A stretch of 64,000 nt of DNA from contig OX104120.1 in NCBI GenBank assembly GCA_944474755.1, positions 43,690,067 through 43,754,066 of the forward strand, written 5' to 3'. This stretch comes from Limnoperna fortunei. Taxonomy: Eukaryota > Mollusca > Bivalvia > Mytilida > Modiolidae. Under the pieces are notes generated by a model. The model was not told the DNA's origin. It saw only the letters and a list, made by a program, of their open reading frames with translations, and did not search any database. Positions 54,565-64,000 of the stretch are shown one piece after another; the first letter of the stretch is position 1; every line of letters begins with the position of its first letter. A program made the translations under genes and the position numbers.

Positions 54565-55940
54565 GTCTATGGAACGCCGTAACTGCCTTATGTGTACCTG
54601 CTTTTTTATATGCACATAATTTTTCTCTATATGCACATATTTTATGTCTATATGCATATACTTATCTATATATGCACGTAGTTTTTCTCTATAGGCATAT
54701 ACTTATCTATATATGCACATACTTTTTCTCTATATGCACATAGTTTTTCTATATATGCACATTCTTTTTCTCTATAAGCACATACTTTGTCTGTATACTT
54801 TTTCTATATATGCACATACTTTGTCTTTATACTTTTTCTCTATATGCACATACTTTTTCTCTATATGCACATAGTTTTTCTATATATGCACATAGTTTTT
54901 CTCTATGTGCACATACTTTGTCTATATACTTTTCTATATATGCACATAGTTTTTCTTTATATGCTCATAGTTTTTCTCTATATGCACATACTTTGTCTAT
55001 ATACTTTTTCTCTATATGCACATACTTTTTCTTTATACTTTTTCTATATATGCACATACTTTTTCTCTATATGCACATACTTTGTCTTTATACTTTTTCT
55101 GTATATGCACATACTTTGTCTTTATACTTTTTCTCTATATGCACATACTTTTTCTCTATATGCACATAGTTTGTCTATATACTTTTTCTATATATGCCCA
55201 TACTTTGTCTTTATACTTTTTCTCTATATGCACATACTTTGTCTTTATACTTTTTCTCTATATGCACATTGTCTTTATACTTTTTCTGTATATGCACATA
55301 CTTTGTCTTTATACTTTTTCTATATATGCACATACTTTTTCTCTATATGCACATACTTTGTCTTTATACTTTTTCTCTATATGCACATACTTTGTCTATA
55401 TACTTTTGTTCTATATGCACATACTTTGTCTATATACTTTTTCTCTATATGGACATACTTTGTCTTTATACTTTTTCTATATATGCACATACGTTTTCTC
55501 TTTATGCACATACTTTGTCTTTATACTTTTTCTATATATGCACATACTTTGTCTATATACTTTTTCTCTATATGCACATACTTTGTCTATATACTACTTC
55601 TATATGTGCACATACTTTTTTCATATAATTACATCCGCAGTTTAAAGACAACTCCGACCTTATAAGAAGACAACTATGGCCGTATCAGAAAACAACTCGG
55701 ACCGTCGGTGATTTGTTCATTTTCACTTTGTCAAATATTAAAATCAATACCCCTCGATTGGGGATATATATAGTATATAATGCCCCTGCCTCTACTGGTG
55801 AATGTATATTCTAATGGAAGAAGACGAGAGATTAGTATCTGACAATAAAAGGTTTTTCATTTGATCAATTGATTGGCTGAACATTCCTTCAAAAGTAATG
55901 CTTTAGCATGAAAACAATCTGGAGAAGCTTAAAAATGTGT
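54565..55940 (+). mobile_element. Minisatellite-carrying element, copy 1
   Basis: The 5' flank (TATGGAACGCCGTAACTGCC, then TTATGTGTACCTGCTTTT), a central tandem array (54,600-55,625) and a 3' flank (CAACTCGGACCGTCGGTGAT, ATTTTCACTTTGTCAAATAT, CTCTACTGGTGAATG, then CATTTGATCAATTGATTGG) all recur inverted at 60,845-61,985. Shared unique flanks on both sides of the array show that it moved or duplicated as one unit. A non-autonomous Helitron-like element with an internal minisatellite, known from bivalves, is a reasonable guess but unproven. Confidence 0.85.
54600..55625 (+). repeat. TATATGCACATACTTTTTCTC minisatellite
   Basis: About 1 kb of alternating modules: a 20-21 bp unit (TATATGCACATACTTTTTCT) and a variant with CTTTGTCTTTATACTTTTTC inserted, giving a higher-order period near 40 bp. 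All three plus-strand frames stay open for 120-290 codons because the unit lacks stops. The resulting Tyr/Leu/Phe/His/Thr repeats are not a protein gene. Confidence 0.95.
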
Positions 55941-56099
55941 TTAAATGGTACTTGATCAGCTATTCGTTGATGGTATTTGGTACCCAAATTGGGAACCTCC
56001 CCCAAAACATTCAAATACCCAGAGAAGAGGATCCGCTAAAAAGAATTTATGATTAGGAAAACGCATCGGATAAACAAAAAAATGTTAGAAATAAAATAA

Positions 56100-56640
56100 A
56101 CTGTACTTTTTTAAATGTGTGTGGTCTTAAATCCAAATTGGTATTTCCTGATTTTATTGATGTAGTTGAAAGATATGATATATTTTTTTTCTATGTGAAA
56201 CTAACCTAACATATGATGATATTATTGAAGTACCAATTGGCTATAGTTGGTTTTTTTGAAAAACAGAACCTGTATAAAAAAATCAGTAGGCATTGGTATA
56301 ATTTTATAATTAGAAAACACATTTCTTTTATTTCAACTGATAATGATTTTGTTCAATGGGTAGAGCTACCAAAAAAAAACCATCTATAAAAAATGAAAAT
56401 CTATATTTATTGTGTATGTATACATCCCACCAGAACAGTCAAAATATTCATCTGATAATGCTTTCTCAGAATAAGAAGACGAAATCATATATTTTTCTAA
56501 GAAAACACCGTTTTAGCTCTTGTGGGAGATTTTAATTCCAAAACGTCTACCCTAGAAAATTTTGTAATACCAGACGATTATTTAGTCGAACTTAAGATTT
56601 TTTGAATGAAAATGAACTTATAACAGAATTATAGGATTTT
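56100..56640 (+). pseudogene. LINE endonuclease (EEP) domain relic
   Basis: With frame changes, the plus strand reads as the apurinic-type endonuclease of a non-LTR retrotransposon: NCTFLNVCGLKSKLVFPDF then VERYDI (56,099-56,190), KKSVGIGIIL near 56,280, DFVQWVELPKK near 56,350, LCVYIPPEQSKYSSDNAF near 56,415-56,460, and LVGDFNSKT near 56,520-56,545. GDFN is the conserved active-site block. No reverse transcriptase follows, so this is a 5' fragment that lost its 3' half. It is a different segment of a LINE from the RT relics at 7-8 and 12-13 kb. Confidence 0.8.
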
Positions 56641-56794
56641 AAAAATTTATGTAACAACATCCGTCTCAAACGATTCTAGAATTGGACACGATCTTGGCAT
56701 TAGCACAAAACATGTAAAAACAGTAGTGTTGTGAACTACCTTATTTTGTCATCCCATCTTTTTCCAGCAATCTCAGATTTTGATATTTTAAAAT

Positions 56795-57000
56795 TGTATA
56801 TGTTCCTGATTCTATCCCATAGCCCTAAATACTGTCTTGTATATTTTCCCGATTGTACTCAGTAGCCTTAAACATCTGTATATATGTTCCTGATTCTACC
56901 CAGTAACCCTAAATACTATCTTGTATATGTTCATAAATTTATTCAGGAATCTTTAAAAACTGTCTTATATATGTTTCCGATTCTACCCCTTAAACTGTAA
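56795..57000 (+). repeat. Tandem repeat, 42-43 bp period, about five units
   Basis: TATGTTCCTGATTCTATCCC near 56,799 recurs at about 56,841, 56,886, 56,929 and 56,972 with substitutions (TTTCCCGATTGTACTC, GTTCCTGATTCTACCC, GTTTCCGATTCTACCC), each followed by a CCCTAAATACTGTCTTGTA-like stretch. Confidence 0.8.
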
Positions 57001-57038
57001 TTTTGCTTTTATTCATAAACTCTTTGAATATTTTTTAG

Positions 57039-57256
57039 TATACTCCAAAGGATGTTGGTTCTCGACGTAATATTCCGTATGCCTTCGGAATATACAAATA
57101 TAACGAAAGATGATAGACCGGGAAGCAGACTAACTCCAAAGTTACATAACTTACCACCGCGCTTAGCCCCACACCGATCAACCGACATGCATCATTTTGG
57201 TGAAATGTACTATAACACGATGAATAAAGAACAAGTTAAGACATATAAGTATACAG
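57039..57256 (+). other. Orphan exon-like segment, family not recognised
   Basis: It lies between a T-rich TTTTTTAG acceptor and an ATACAG/GTGACT donor, 218 bp. One frame is open throughout, with a balanced, proline- and histidine-containing composition (PGSRLTPKLHNLPPRLAPHR, then DMHHFGEMYYN). The other frame of the first third (YTPKDVGSRRNIPYAFGIY) looks at least as protein-like until a stop near 57,110, which hints at a one-base frame break. No neighbouring exon was found. It could be a decayed exon or part of a mobile element. Confidence 0.35.
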
Positions 57257-57309
57257 GTGACTTTTTTTCGAATTTCTATTTTAAAAACTCACATAGTAAA
57301 TACAGTTAA

Positions 57310-59079
57310 GTAAAAAAGGATTTAGCATATATTTGTCAATTAACAAATCAATTGTTTTTAAACTAATATTTTAGTTTTAAATCTGAAAATCTTTTACAAA
57401 TGTACTTAGATAACAAATTTTAACAAATAAATGAAAAATTTACACATTTGCAAAATATATTTCTTTATCAAGTGTTTTTGTTTAAAAGAACATTTATCTA
57501 ACTTTCTGTCATGCAAAAACATTCCTCTCATTCCAGTTTATTAGGAGTTTAAGTCGGTTTTGTTTACGTATTTACGGAAAAAATGATATGGACAAAAACT
57601 CATGTTTTTATAATGATACGATGAATAAATGGTCCTTGACACGATTTAATTTCTCCAGTAATTAGTTGTATAGTTCCAAATAAAACATTTCAATAACTTT
57701 GTACAACTAATGTGTGTATATATTTGAATATTCAACAAAAAGTCCACAATTGTTACTACAATAGTACCTTGGTGTATAAATTCTTGACACAAAATCAACA
57801 TATGGAACAAAGTAACAAGCAATGAAGCAGCGCTTTTATTCATCTTAAAACTATATTGAGGCATTAAACATAGAATAAATACTTTAATTAAGACAATCAT
57901 AGAAGAGGGCTTAAGCGGAAATCCTTTAATGAATATCGATAATGCTTTACCCGCTACCAGTCACTAAATGACAATATTATATCATTCGAACAGACCGCAA
58001 GATTGGTCTAAATAGCGAATTACAACATAATTTTCATCGCGTATTATACATGTAAGCACATGAAGTTACACAACAAACTCACGAATCTGGGAAGAGACTA
58101 TTAACACAAATCTATATCGTTTTATTAAAAATCATTTAAAATTTATGGTTTAACCAACCGTTTTCGTTCATTGTTATTCTAACAAATAAATAAATAAATA
58201 ATAATAATAAACAATAAACAAACCCCCCCCCCCCAAAAAAAACCCCCCAGTTTTAATCGATGTCATAGAATTTTTTTTTCTATTTGTATGTCCCGCCCAA
58301 CAGGCGAAGGTAGCATTCAGATTTAATAATGTCCGTCGCTACGTACAATAAGTTCGAATGTCCAAATAATTTCGTCATTAGGCTTTCTTTAATTAAAACA
58401 TTTTGATGATTGATATGGTAATTTGTGCAAATGAATGGTACGTTATAGTTTGTTGTGGTTTTAGATATCTCGGACTCCTATTTCCTGGTAGCCGATGTGC
58501 GTTACAATGATTTTAGTCGTACATTTCTCGTCATTTATAAATTGGAATGGTTTTTAGTATGGCTCTTTTTACTAATAGGTTGTAAGTTAAACGCAACTCT
58601 TAACGCCTGCTCTCTACTTCCTGTTTGTCCGCCATATATGTATAAAAAATTCCGTCAAACATTTCTCGGCTTTCGTTAGTCGGAAAGGTTGGATATTTCA
58701 TAAGGTGATTAATATTAATGCATTTGTAAACTATTTGAAGGCCTTTGGACCACTACTTCCTTTTTCCCGCGCATACCTAAAAAATCGTTAAACGTTTCCC
58801 GGCTTCCGTAATCTCTCTCCGTGATTGATCTGAAAAATAATGTATAATACCAGCTAATTGCTTAATCGTTAAATTAAATATCAGGATGATCATCTTTTTG
58901 GGACCCGCTGTAAATAGATTGTGATTTGACCTTAAAAACGAAAAACAACTTATAGCCCAGACAGGAATATGTAATAAATAAGGAAATATGTCAAGGTTAA
59001 AGTATGAGGTCAAATGTCACCAACACAAATATCAAACATGTTAAATTCCAATAGTCTATCCACATGTGCCCAAATATAT
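57310..59079. other. No gene recognised
   Basis: AT-rich. There is a C-run and A-run near 58,223-58,248. An imperfect direct repeat has the phrase CTACTTCCTGTTTGTCCGCC...CATTTCTCGGCTTTCGTTAG at 58,613-58,680 and again, diverged, at 58,752-58,810. The 60-84 residue frames have no domain likeness. Confidence 0.4.
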
Positions 59080-59480
59080 ATCAAACGCCCACCTCAAACG
59101 GCAAAAAGCTTAAATCCAGGACACTCATTTGTCATTCAGTATGCGAAAATGTGATCGGACTTAAAGTGGAACCAAACGAACGAAAAATAGCTATAAAACC
59201 GATCGAACGATACGAGCCAAAGGTCAAGGGGCAATTACAAATCCTGATATAGACAAACATAAATTACCAGAATAAAAACCAAAAACAGAAAGTGAGTAAC
59301 CCGAACTCAATAAAAACCATGGGTGCACCGAGGTGCTCCGGACGAGCAAGCAGTAAGCCTCCGCCGACTTTCTCGTTGTCATCTCAAGGAAAAAATCAAA
59401 TCCAGGAATATAAAAGACTACCTATGACTCAACAAAAATGTCCGATCGTTTTTGAGATTGATTTCCAATAGGGATAAATT
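59080..59480 (+). repeat. Dispersed repeat, partner of 23,285-23,580
   Basis: CCAAAAACAGAAAGTGAGTA, ACTCAATAAAAACCATGGG, GAGGTGCTCCGGACGAGCAA and GACTACCTATGACTCAACAA are the complements, in order, of phrases in UBE2T intron 5. The 62-residue frame here is a by-product. Confidence 0.7.
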
Positions 59481-59589
59481 AAGACATGTTAACGACCGTA
59501 GAACTTATGGAAGTATAACATCAACCTAGGTACAACGAACCCTTGTTTTAGTAGGTTAACAGCAGTGACCGGTCTAGAAAACCTATCTC

Positions 59590-59710
59590 CCCGAAACACG
59601 GAGTTTCTCCGGGTACTCTGGCTTCCTCAACCAATAAAAATTGGACACCTTGCATCCAGCTGCAAAATTGCTGAAATTGGCATTAAACACCATTCAAACA
59701 CGCAAACAAC
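59590..59710 (+). mobile_element. SINE (family 1), 3' half
   Basis: TTTCTCCGGGTACTCTGGCT, CAATAAAAATTGGACACC, CTGCAAAATTGCTGAAATTG and GGCATTAAACACCATTCAAA, then a CAAACAACAA tail. The tRNA-like head is absent. Confidence 0.75.
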
Positions 59711-60844
59711 AACCAAAGACCTATCTCAAAAGACAACACAGTTATATTGCAGACACGAAGTGGTCACTAAAAAAGCAATGATGTGACCTTTGATATTCAA
59801 AGTTAATGGTCATCATCCAAGGCATGCGATGCGATGCATCAATTAGTTATAATCTACCCACATGTCAAAACATCAAAATGCCTGCCTGACGATAAAATGT
59901 TATAGCCCGGACACGATTTATTGTGGACGGACTGACAAACAGACAGACTCACAACAATATGGCGACCTTCTTGAACCTCTTTCACCAAGAAACCAATATG
60001 AACCTCCTGAAAAGTGGAATGCACCACTAGATATGCCTATTTAATATAACCTATAAGTGTATTAGGATGCGACTTACAGTGAAATTTAGCTCACAATATC
60101 AGCTGTAGAGAAGAAAAGAAGGGGAAGGAAAATGTCAGACAAAAGCAATATGTCTTCCAACTTCGTTTGAGATACATAATTGAATAAGAAGTGCATACAT
60201 TCAAATGTATACAAACACTTAGCATAATTTCAAAGCTTGTATTCGACAGTTATTGTGTATCGCAATATGTACATTAAATATTTTAGGCACAACAATCAAA
60301 ATGTGCATATCTTACTCTTCATGCTTTATATAAACCCAGAAAATCAATATTTAAAATATATTGTTTAAATGCAGTAGGTTATTACGTTACAAATAAATAA
60401 AGGGCACCATTATGCAATCGATTAGCAGTATTTACTATTATTTTCAAACCCCTCATATTTCTGCTTTTAATCGCATCATTGAGCTGGTTTATTCCGTATC
60501 CTACTTTCTCTGGCTATGCAATTAAAATCAAATTCATATTGTTTATGCAGTAAATATCATTTTAAAATTCGACATCTGCTGTTTCGCTTATTTCATTAAA
60601 TTAGATGGACAAAAATAAAAAATAAGAGATTAAAGAACTTATTATATCTATTCTTATATCTGTGCTTAATCGTCTTTTAAAATATTTTATTCCCTGTATT
60701 AAATTCAAAACATAAACAAAATGGAAAAACGTACCTGCGACATCATCGTTTCAAACATGTTTAGATCTTTTTTCACCGTGTCATACTACTTTTAACCAAA
60801 ATAATATAAGTCGCTTGATCAGTGTGAGCCCGAGATCTTGTTCT
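59711..60844. other. No gene recognised
   Basis: 59,760-60,050 has the look of dispersed repeat (ATGTGACCTTTGATATTCAA, GACGGACTGACAAACAGACA). The rest is AT-rich with no supported feature. Confidence 0.4.
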
Positions 60845-61985
60845 CTTTAAGCCTATCCAGTTTGGTTTCATGCTAAATCTTGACTTTTGAAGGAATGTTT
60901 AGCATCCCAATTGATCAAATGGAAGAACTTTTATATCCAGATAATAATCTCTCGTCTTCTTCCTTTAGAATCTACAATGGTGGGGGAGGGGGGGGGGCAA
61001 GATCTTTTCTGTTGATGTATTTTGGGCATTTTTACATGTTGTTAACTGTTTTTTCGAAAATAAAGCAATTGTTAACTGTTTTTCAACCATTAGCTGTTAT
61101 CTGTTTCCTTAAAAAATGACATTGTTGTTAACTGTTATAATGAAAATATAAACTATGTTTGCTGTTAATAGTTTTGCCCTTCGATGACATTCTGCTGTTA
61201 TCTATTTTTTTCAATGTTTGAAATCACTATTTTCTGTTTTCTCATGAAAATTGCTGTTATCTGTTATCATTATTTTAAATTTACTGTTATCTGTTTCGGG
61301 AAAAATAAAATATTGTTAACCTAGCCCACTCTAGCCTCCCCCTTCTAAAAAGTTTTTCTTCATTCACCAGTAGAGGCAACGGCATTATATACTATATATG
61401 TCCCCGATCCATGGATTAACATAAGTAATAAATGTACGTATGATTGATTTTAATATTTGACAAAGTGAAAATGAACAAATCACCGACGGTCCGAGTTGTT
61501 TTCTGATACGGTCATAGTTGTCTTCTTATACGGTCGGAGTTGTCTTTCAACTGCGATGTAATTATATGAAAAAGTATGTGAACATATAGAAAAAGTATAA
61601 AGACAAAGTATGTGCATATATAGAAAAAGTATAAAGACAAAGTATGTGCATATATAGAAAAAGTATATAGACAAAGTTTGTGCATATAGAGAAAAAGTAT
61701 GTGCATAAATAGAAAAACTATGTGCATATAGAGAAAAAGTATGTGCATATAGAGAAAAAGTATGTGCATATATAGATAAGTATATGCCTATAGAGAAAAA
61801 ATATGTGCATATAGAGAAAAAGTATGTGCGTATATAGATAAGTATATGCCTATAGAGAAAAGTATGTGCATATATAGATAAGTATATGCCTATAGAGAAA
61901 AAGTATGTGAATAGAGAAAAAGTATGTGCATGTATAAAAGCAGGTACACATAAGGCAGTTACGGCGTTCCATATAAGTCTGTTCA
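60845..61985 (-). mobile_element. Minisatellite-carrying element, copy 2, interrupted
   Basis: An inverted copy of 54,565-55,940. The array (61,565-61,945, complement of the TATATGCACATACTTTTTCT unit) is about one third as long as in copy 1. The outer flank with the complement of GGCAGTTACGGCGTTCCATA closes the right end. The left part (60,845-60,980) matches 55,800-55,940 of copy 1, but about 380 bp absent from copy 1 are inserted between it and CATTCACCAGTAGAGGCAAC at 61,361. Confidence 0.85.
60978..61360. mobile_element. Insertion within copy 2, rich in TGTTAACTGTT/CTGTTATCTGTT motifs
   Basis: Bounded by comparison with copy 1. The left edge has TGGTGGGGGAGGGGGGGGGG and the right edge CTAGCCTCCCCCTTCT, which are weakly inverse. 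The inside is dominated by degenerate repeats of TGTTAACTGTT and GCTGTTATCTGTT on the plus strand, spaced irregularly. No coding capacity. Type unknown. Confidence 0.6.
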
Positions 61986-62979
61986 ATTTATGACTGTTTT
62001 TCGTAAAACATAACTGAAATGGTCAAACCAGGAAGACAAGATTATATGTGGATAAATTTGTACTGTTTAGCCGTAAGGCAATGCTATTGAATAACGACAT
62101 AAATGTAGCTAAAATAAGAAACATTTGTAATATCTTTAAACGTTTCTGCTTTAGATTAGATTGATATATGCTTTTCATTTAAGTTAACAACTGGAAACTA
62201 AATTTAAACTACCTAAAAATCCACTTACATGCAAGTATGTTTAGCAAAACTTAGGCTTTCTACAGTACTACTGCTTTATGGATTATAGTTAAATACTTAC
62301 TGCATATGCAAAGTTTAAAAGGATTGCCGAAGGTCTAGGTTCTCACTAGGTACTGCTGCTTTCTCACGGTCTTTTCTATCAAAGGTTTGGAAAGTGACCT
62401 CGGATGTAAGTGATCTCCATTTTAAACTATTTGCAGTCATTGTTACGTCACCAATTTGTTTGTGACGTTTCAGTTCATTCAGTTACTCCTGTCGTCAGAT
62501 TGTGAACAAATACTGATACATTTAAACGTTATCGTTGAAGGATCTTTTTTGCAGTTTTAGCGAATTTAAGTTTTAAACATACAATAATCTATTCGATCTT
62601 TAGTTTGGCTTCGATAAGATCTGTATAGTTGAAAAAATAAAAGATAATCTATTTCTTCGCACGAAAATTATGTTGCTGTGCAAACAGGCCAACCGGATCA
62701 CATTTGGATCGATGTGCTGCTTCCTCATTAATCTAAAGTAGACGCATTGACATGTTGAATTAATTGTAAAAACTGGCGTGAAACTACAGCAAACTCTTTG
62801 TGGTATTTGACCATCTTTCAAACACTTTATGTGTGCTATTTGCTACGTTTACTAGACAAGAGTATCTTTGATGACATTTTTTTCCAAATTGTGCTAATTG
62901 CAGTAGTCGTGAACGAATAGAATACTGTTTTCATTTCTTTGAAAATTGTAAAAATTTGATTTGTATAATGTATTTGTAG
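61986..62979. other. No gene recognised; upstream of the second DHRS7-like gene
   Basis: AT-rich. A SINE-like scrap (AAAGGATTGCCGAAGGTC, TTCTCACTAGGTACTGCTGC) lies at 62,318-62,395. The 73-residue minus frame at 62,600-62,821 is not recognised. A 5' UTR exon of the gene at 62,980 should lie here or further upstream. Confidence 0.4.
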
Positions 62980-63770
62980 ATGGATGTGTTGTTTGCAATA
63001 TTCAATATATTCATGACATGGTTTTTTATTATTCTGCTGATGATTTACCTTGGAGACTGTGATGTAATGTTGCAGTTGGCGGAGACATATGGAAGATCAC
63101 CAAGTAAGTATTCACATTTACATTGAGAGTTAAGTGATGAAATTATTACTGTGAATAATCATCATTGATGTTTATTCTCAGTAACCACTTAAAATTATAA
63201 ACAGTAATTACAATATTTTTAGCATTATTATGGCGTCTAGGTTTTATAGGGTTGCCTGGTGACAACGCGCGACCGACCTTACTTCAGAAATCCCAATCAC
63301 TCTTAATTAAGATGCGTCATGCTCACTATGTATTTAGTGGAATAGGGTACTAAGGTGCTCGCAAAATAATGAACAAAGTAAAACAGAGAGAATTGAGTGC
63401 AAAAATTAGAAAAAACACTTATAAAGGTCTATATATTCTGTGCTCACCTTTTAGCAATGCCTAATCAAAATGTACGCTACCAATCGTCTTTGTTTTCAAA
63501 TCTATTGAGTTTTATGTTACTACATGTAGTTGTGAGCTCCTACTACAGGCAAATTTCACTCAACTTCTATCTTCGTGATAATGCTTATCAGTTGCCCAAT
63601 CAATATACTTGTAAATTTAGAATCACTAAAGAACAAAGTAGTCTGGATAACAGGAGCATCAAGTGGTATTGGAGAGCATCTAGCGTATGAGCTCGCTAAA
63701 GGAGGATGCAAACTTGTATTATCAGCAAGAGGTTTGCCTCAACTAGAAAAAGTTAAACAAGAATGTATGA
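62980..63770 (+). CDS. DHRS7-like short-chain dehydrogenase, paralogue 2, exons 1-2 only (window ends)
   Basis: Exon 1 (62,980-63,103, 124 bp) encodes a hydrophobic N-terminal anchor ([20 protein letters not shown]...) ending [11 protein letters not shown]. Exon 2 (63,621-63,770, 150 bp) encodes [20 protein letters not shown], the Rossmann nucleotide-binding motif, through [12 protein letters not shown]. Lengths, phases and the ATG placed directly after a TTTGTAG acceptor are identical to the minus-strand paralogue at 35,557-46,263. The donor after exon 2 is A/GTATGT in both. Residue changes (for example I-T-G kept but L to W before it, and ARR to ARG) show real divergence. Catalytic exons lie beyond the window, so activity cannot be judged. 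A SINE fragment (63,225-63,350) lies in intron 1. Confidence 0.92.
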
Positions 63771-64000
63771 GTATGTATAATATGTGACTGTAGTCGGTTT
63801 TAAGTATTGCGATTTCTAGTTAATTATGGTGACAGGATGCGGAAATTTTGTGTTTTGCGGATTTCCCGTTTTTGACCTTCATATTACATAAGAATAAACA
63901 CCAAAACAACTGCGACAAAATAAAGAAAATGCAAAAAGTTGAAACTAAACTAATCGGGCTTTCTTTTTTGCCTTTTTTGTGTATTAATGTTCCCAGTTTT
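63771..64000 (+). other. Start of intron 2 of DHRS7-like paralogue 2
   Basis: Non-coding. The early part (GCGATTTC..., GCGGAAATTTTGTGTTTTGC) weakly matches the equivalent intron of paralogue 1 on the minus strand (43,880-43,700). Confidence 0.6.

Noticed and set aside
54787..55665. A 292-codon open frame of Tyr/Leu/Phe/His/Thr repeats
   Set aside because: All three plus-strand frames are open across the same minisatellite because the repeat unit contains no stops. There is no start context, domain or splice structure.

Overview
This is AT-rich, intron-rich, repeat-dense invertebrate DNA, best explained as a bivalve mollusc and possibly a mussel (inference). The grounds are animal genes with long introns, a RING-less B-box/beta-propeller protein of a type much expanded in bivalves, tRNA-derived SINEs, and many MITEs and tandem repeats. 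Most real coding sequence sits in short exons. I rebuilt the genes from splice sites, intron phase and family motifs. No computation was run.

Layout. 1-7 kb: a perfect-ended MITE, a possible orphan last exon and a 65-bp minisatellite. 7-8.1 kb: a minus-strand LINE relic. 8.6-11.9 kb: two minus-strand VHL-like genes. The proximal copy (8.65-8.94 kb) is frameshifted and lacks an alpha domain. The distal copy (10.60-11.88 kb) is a complete two-exon, 156-residue VHL. 12.4-13.4 kb: a second LINE relic. 14.23-24.11 kb: a complete six-exon UBE2T on the plus strand, divergent from VHL. Its 3' end lies in a 1.09-kb tandem duplication, one copy of which holds a MITE whose empty site survives in the other. 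28.5-30.2 kb: a B-box/coiled-coil/beta-propeller gene on the minus strand. 35.6-46.3 kb: seven exons of a DHRS7-like short-chain dehydrogenase on the minus strand, with a SINE-bearing array and a large imperfect palindrome in its introns. 49.5-54.2 kb: a structurally complete hAT transposon with matching ends and a broken transposase. 54.6-55.9 and 60.8-62.0 kb: two opposed copies of an element built around a minisatellite. 56.1-56.7 kb: a LINE endonuclease relic. 62.98-63.77 kb: the first two exons of a second DHRS7-like gene on the plus strand, cut by the window end.

The host genes do not form one pathway. VHL is the substrate receptor for HIF-alpha ubiquitination, UBE2T is the Fanconi anaemia E2, the B-box protein is probably a scaffold or innate-immune type protein, and the DHRS7-like enzymes are membrane-anchored oxidoreductases. 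The window's main interest is local duplication with decay (VHL, DHRS7, UBE2T 3' end, minisatellite elements) and mobile elements whose insertion history can be read directly. I found no convincing new multi-gene system.
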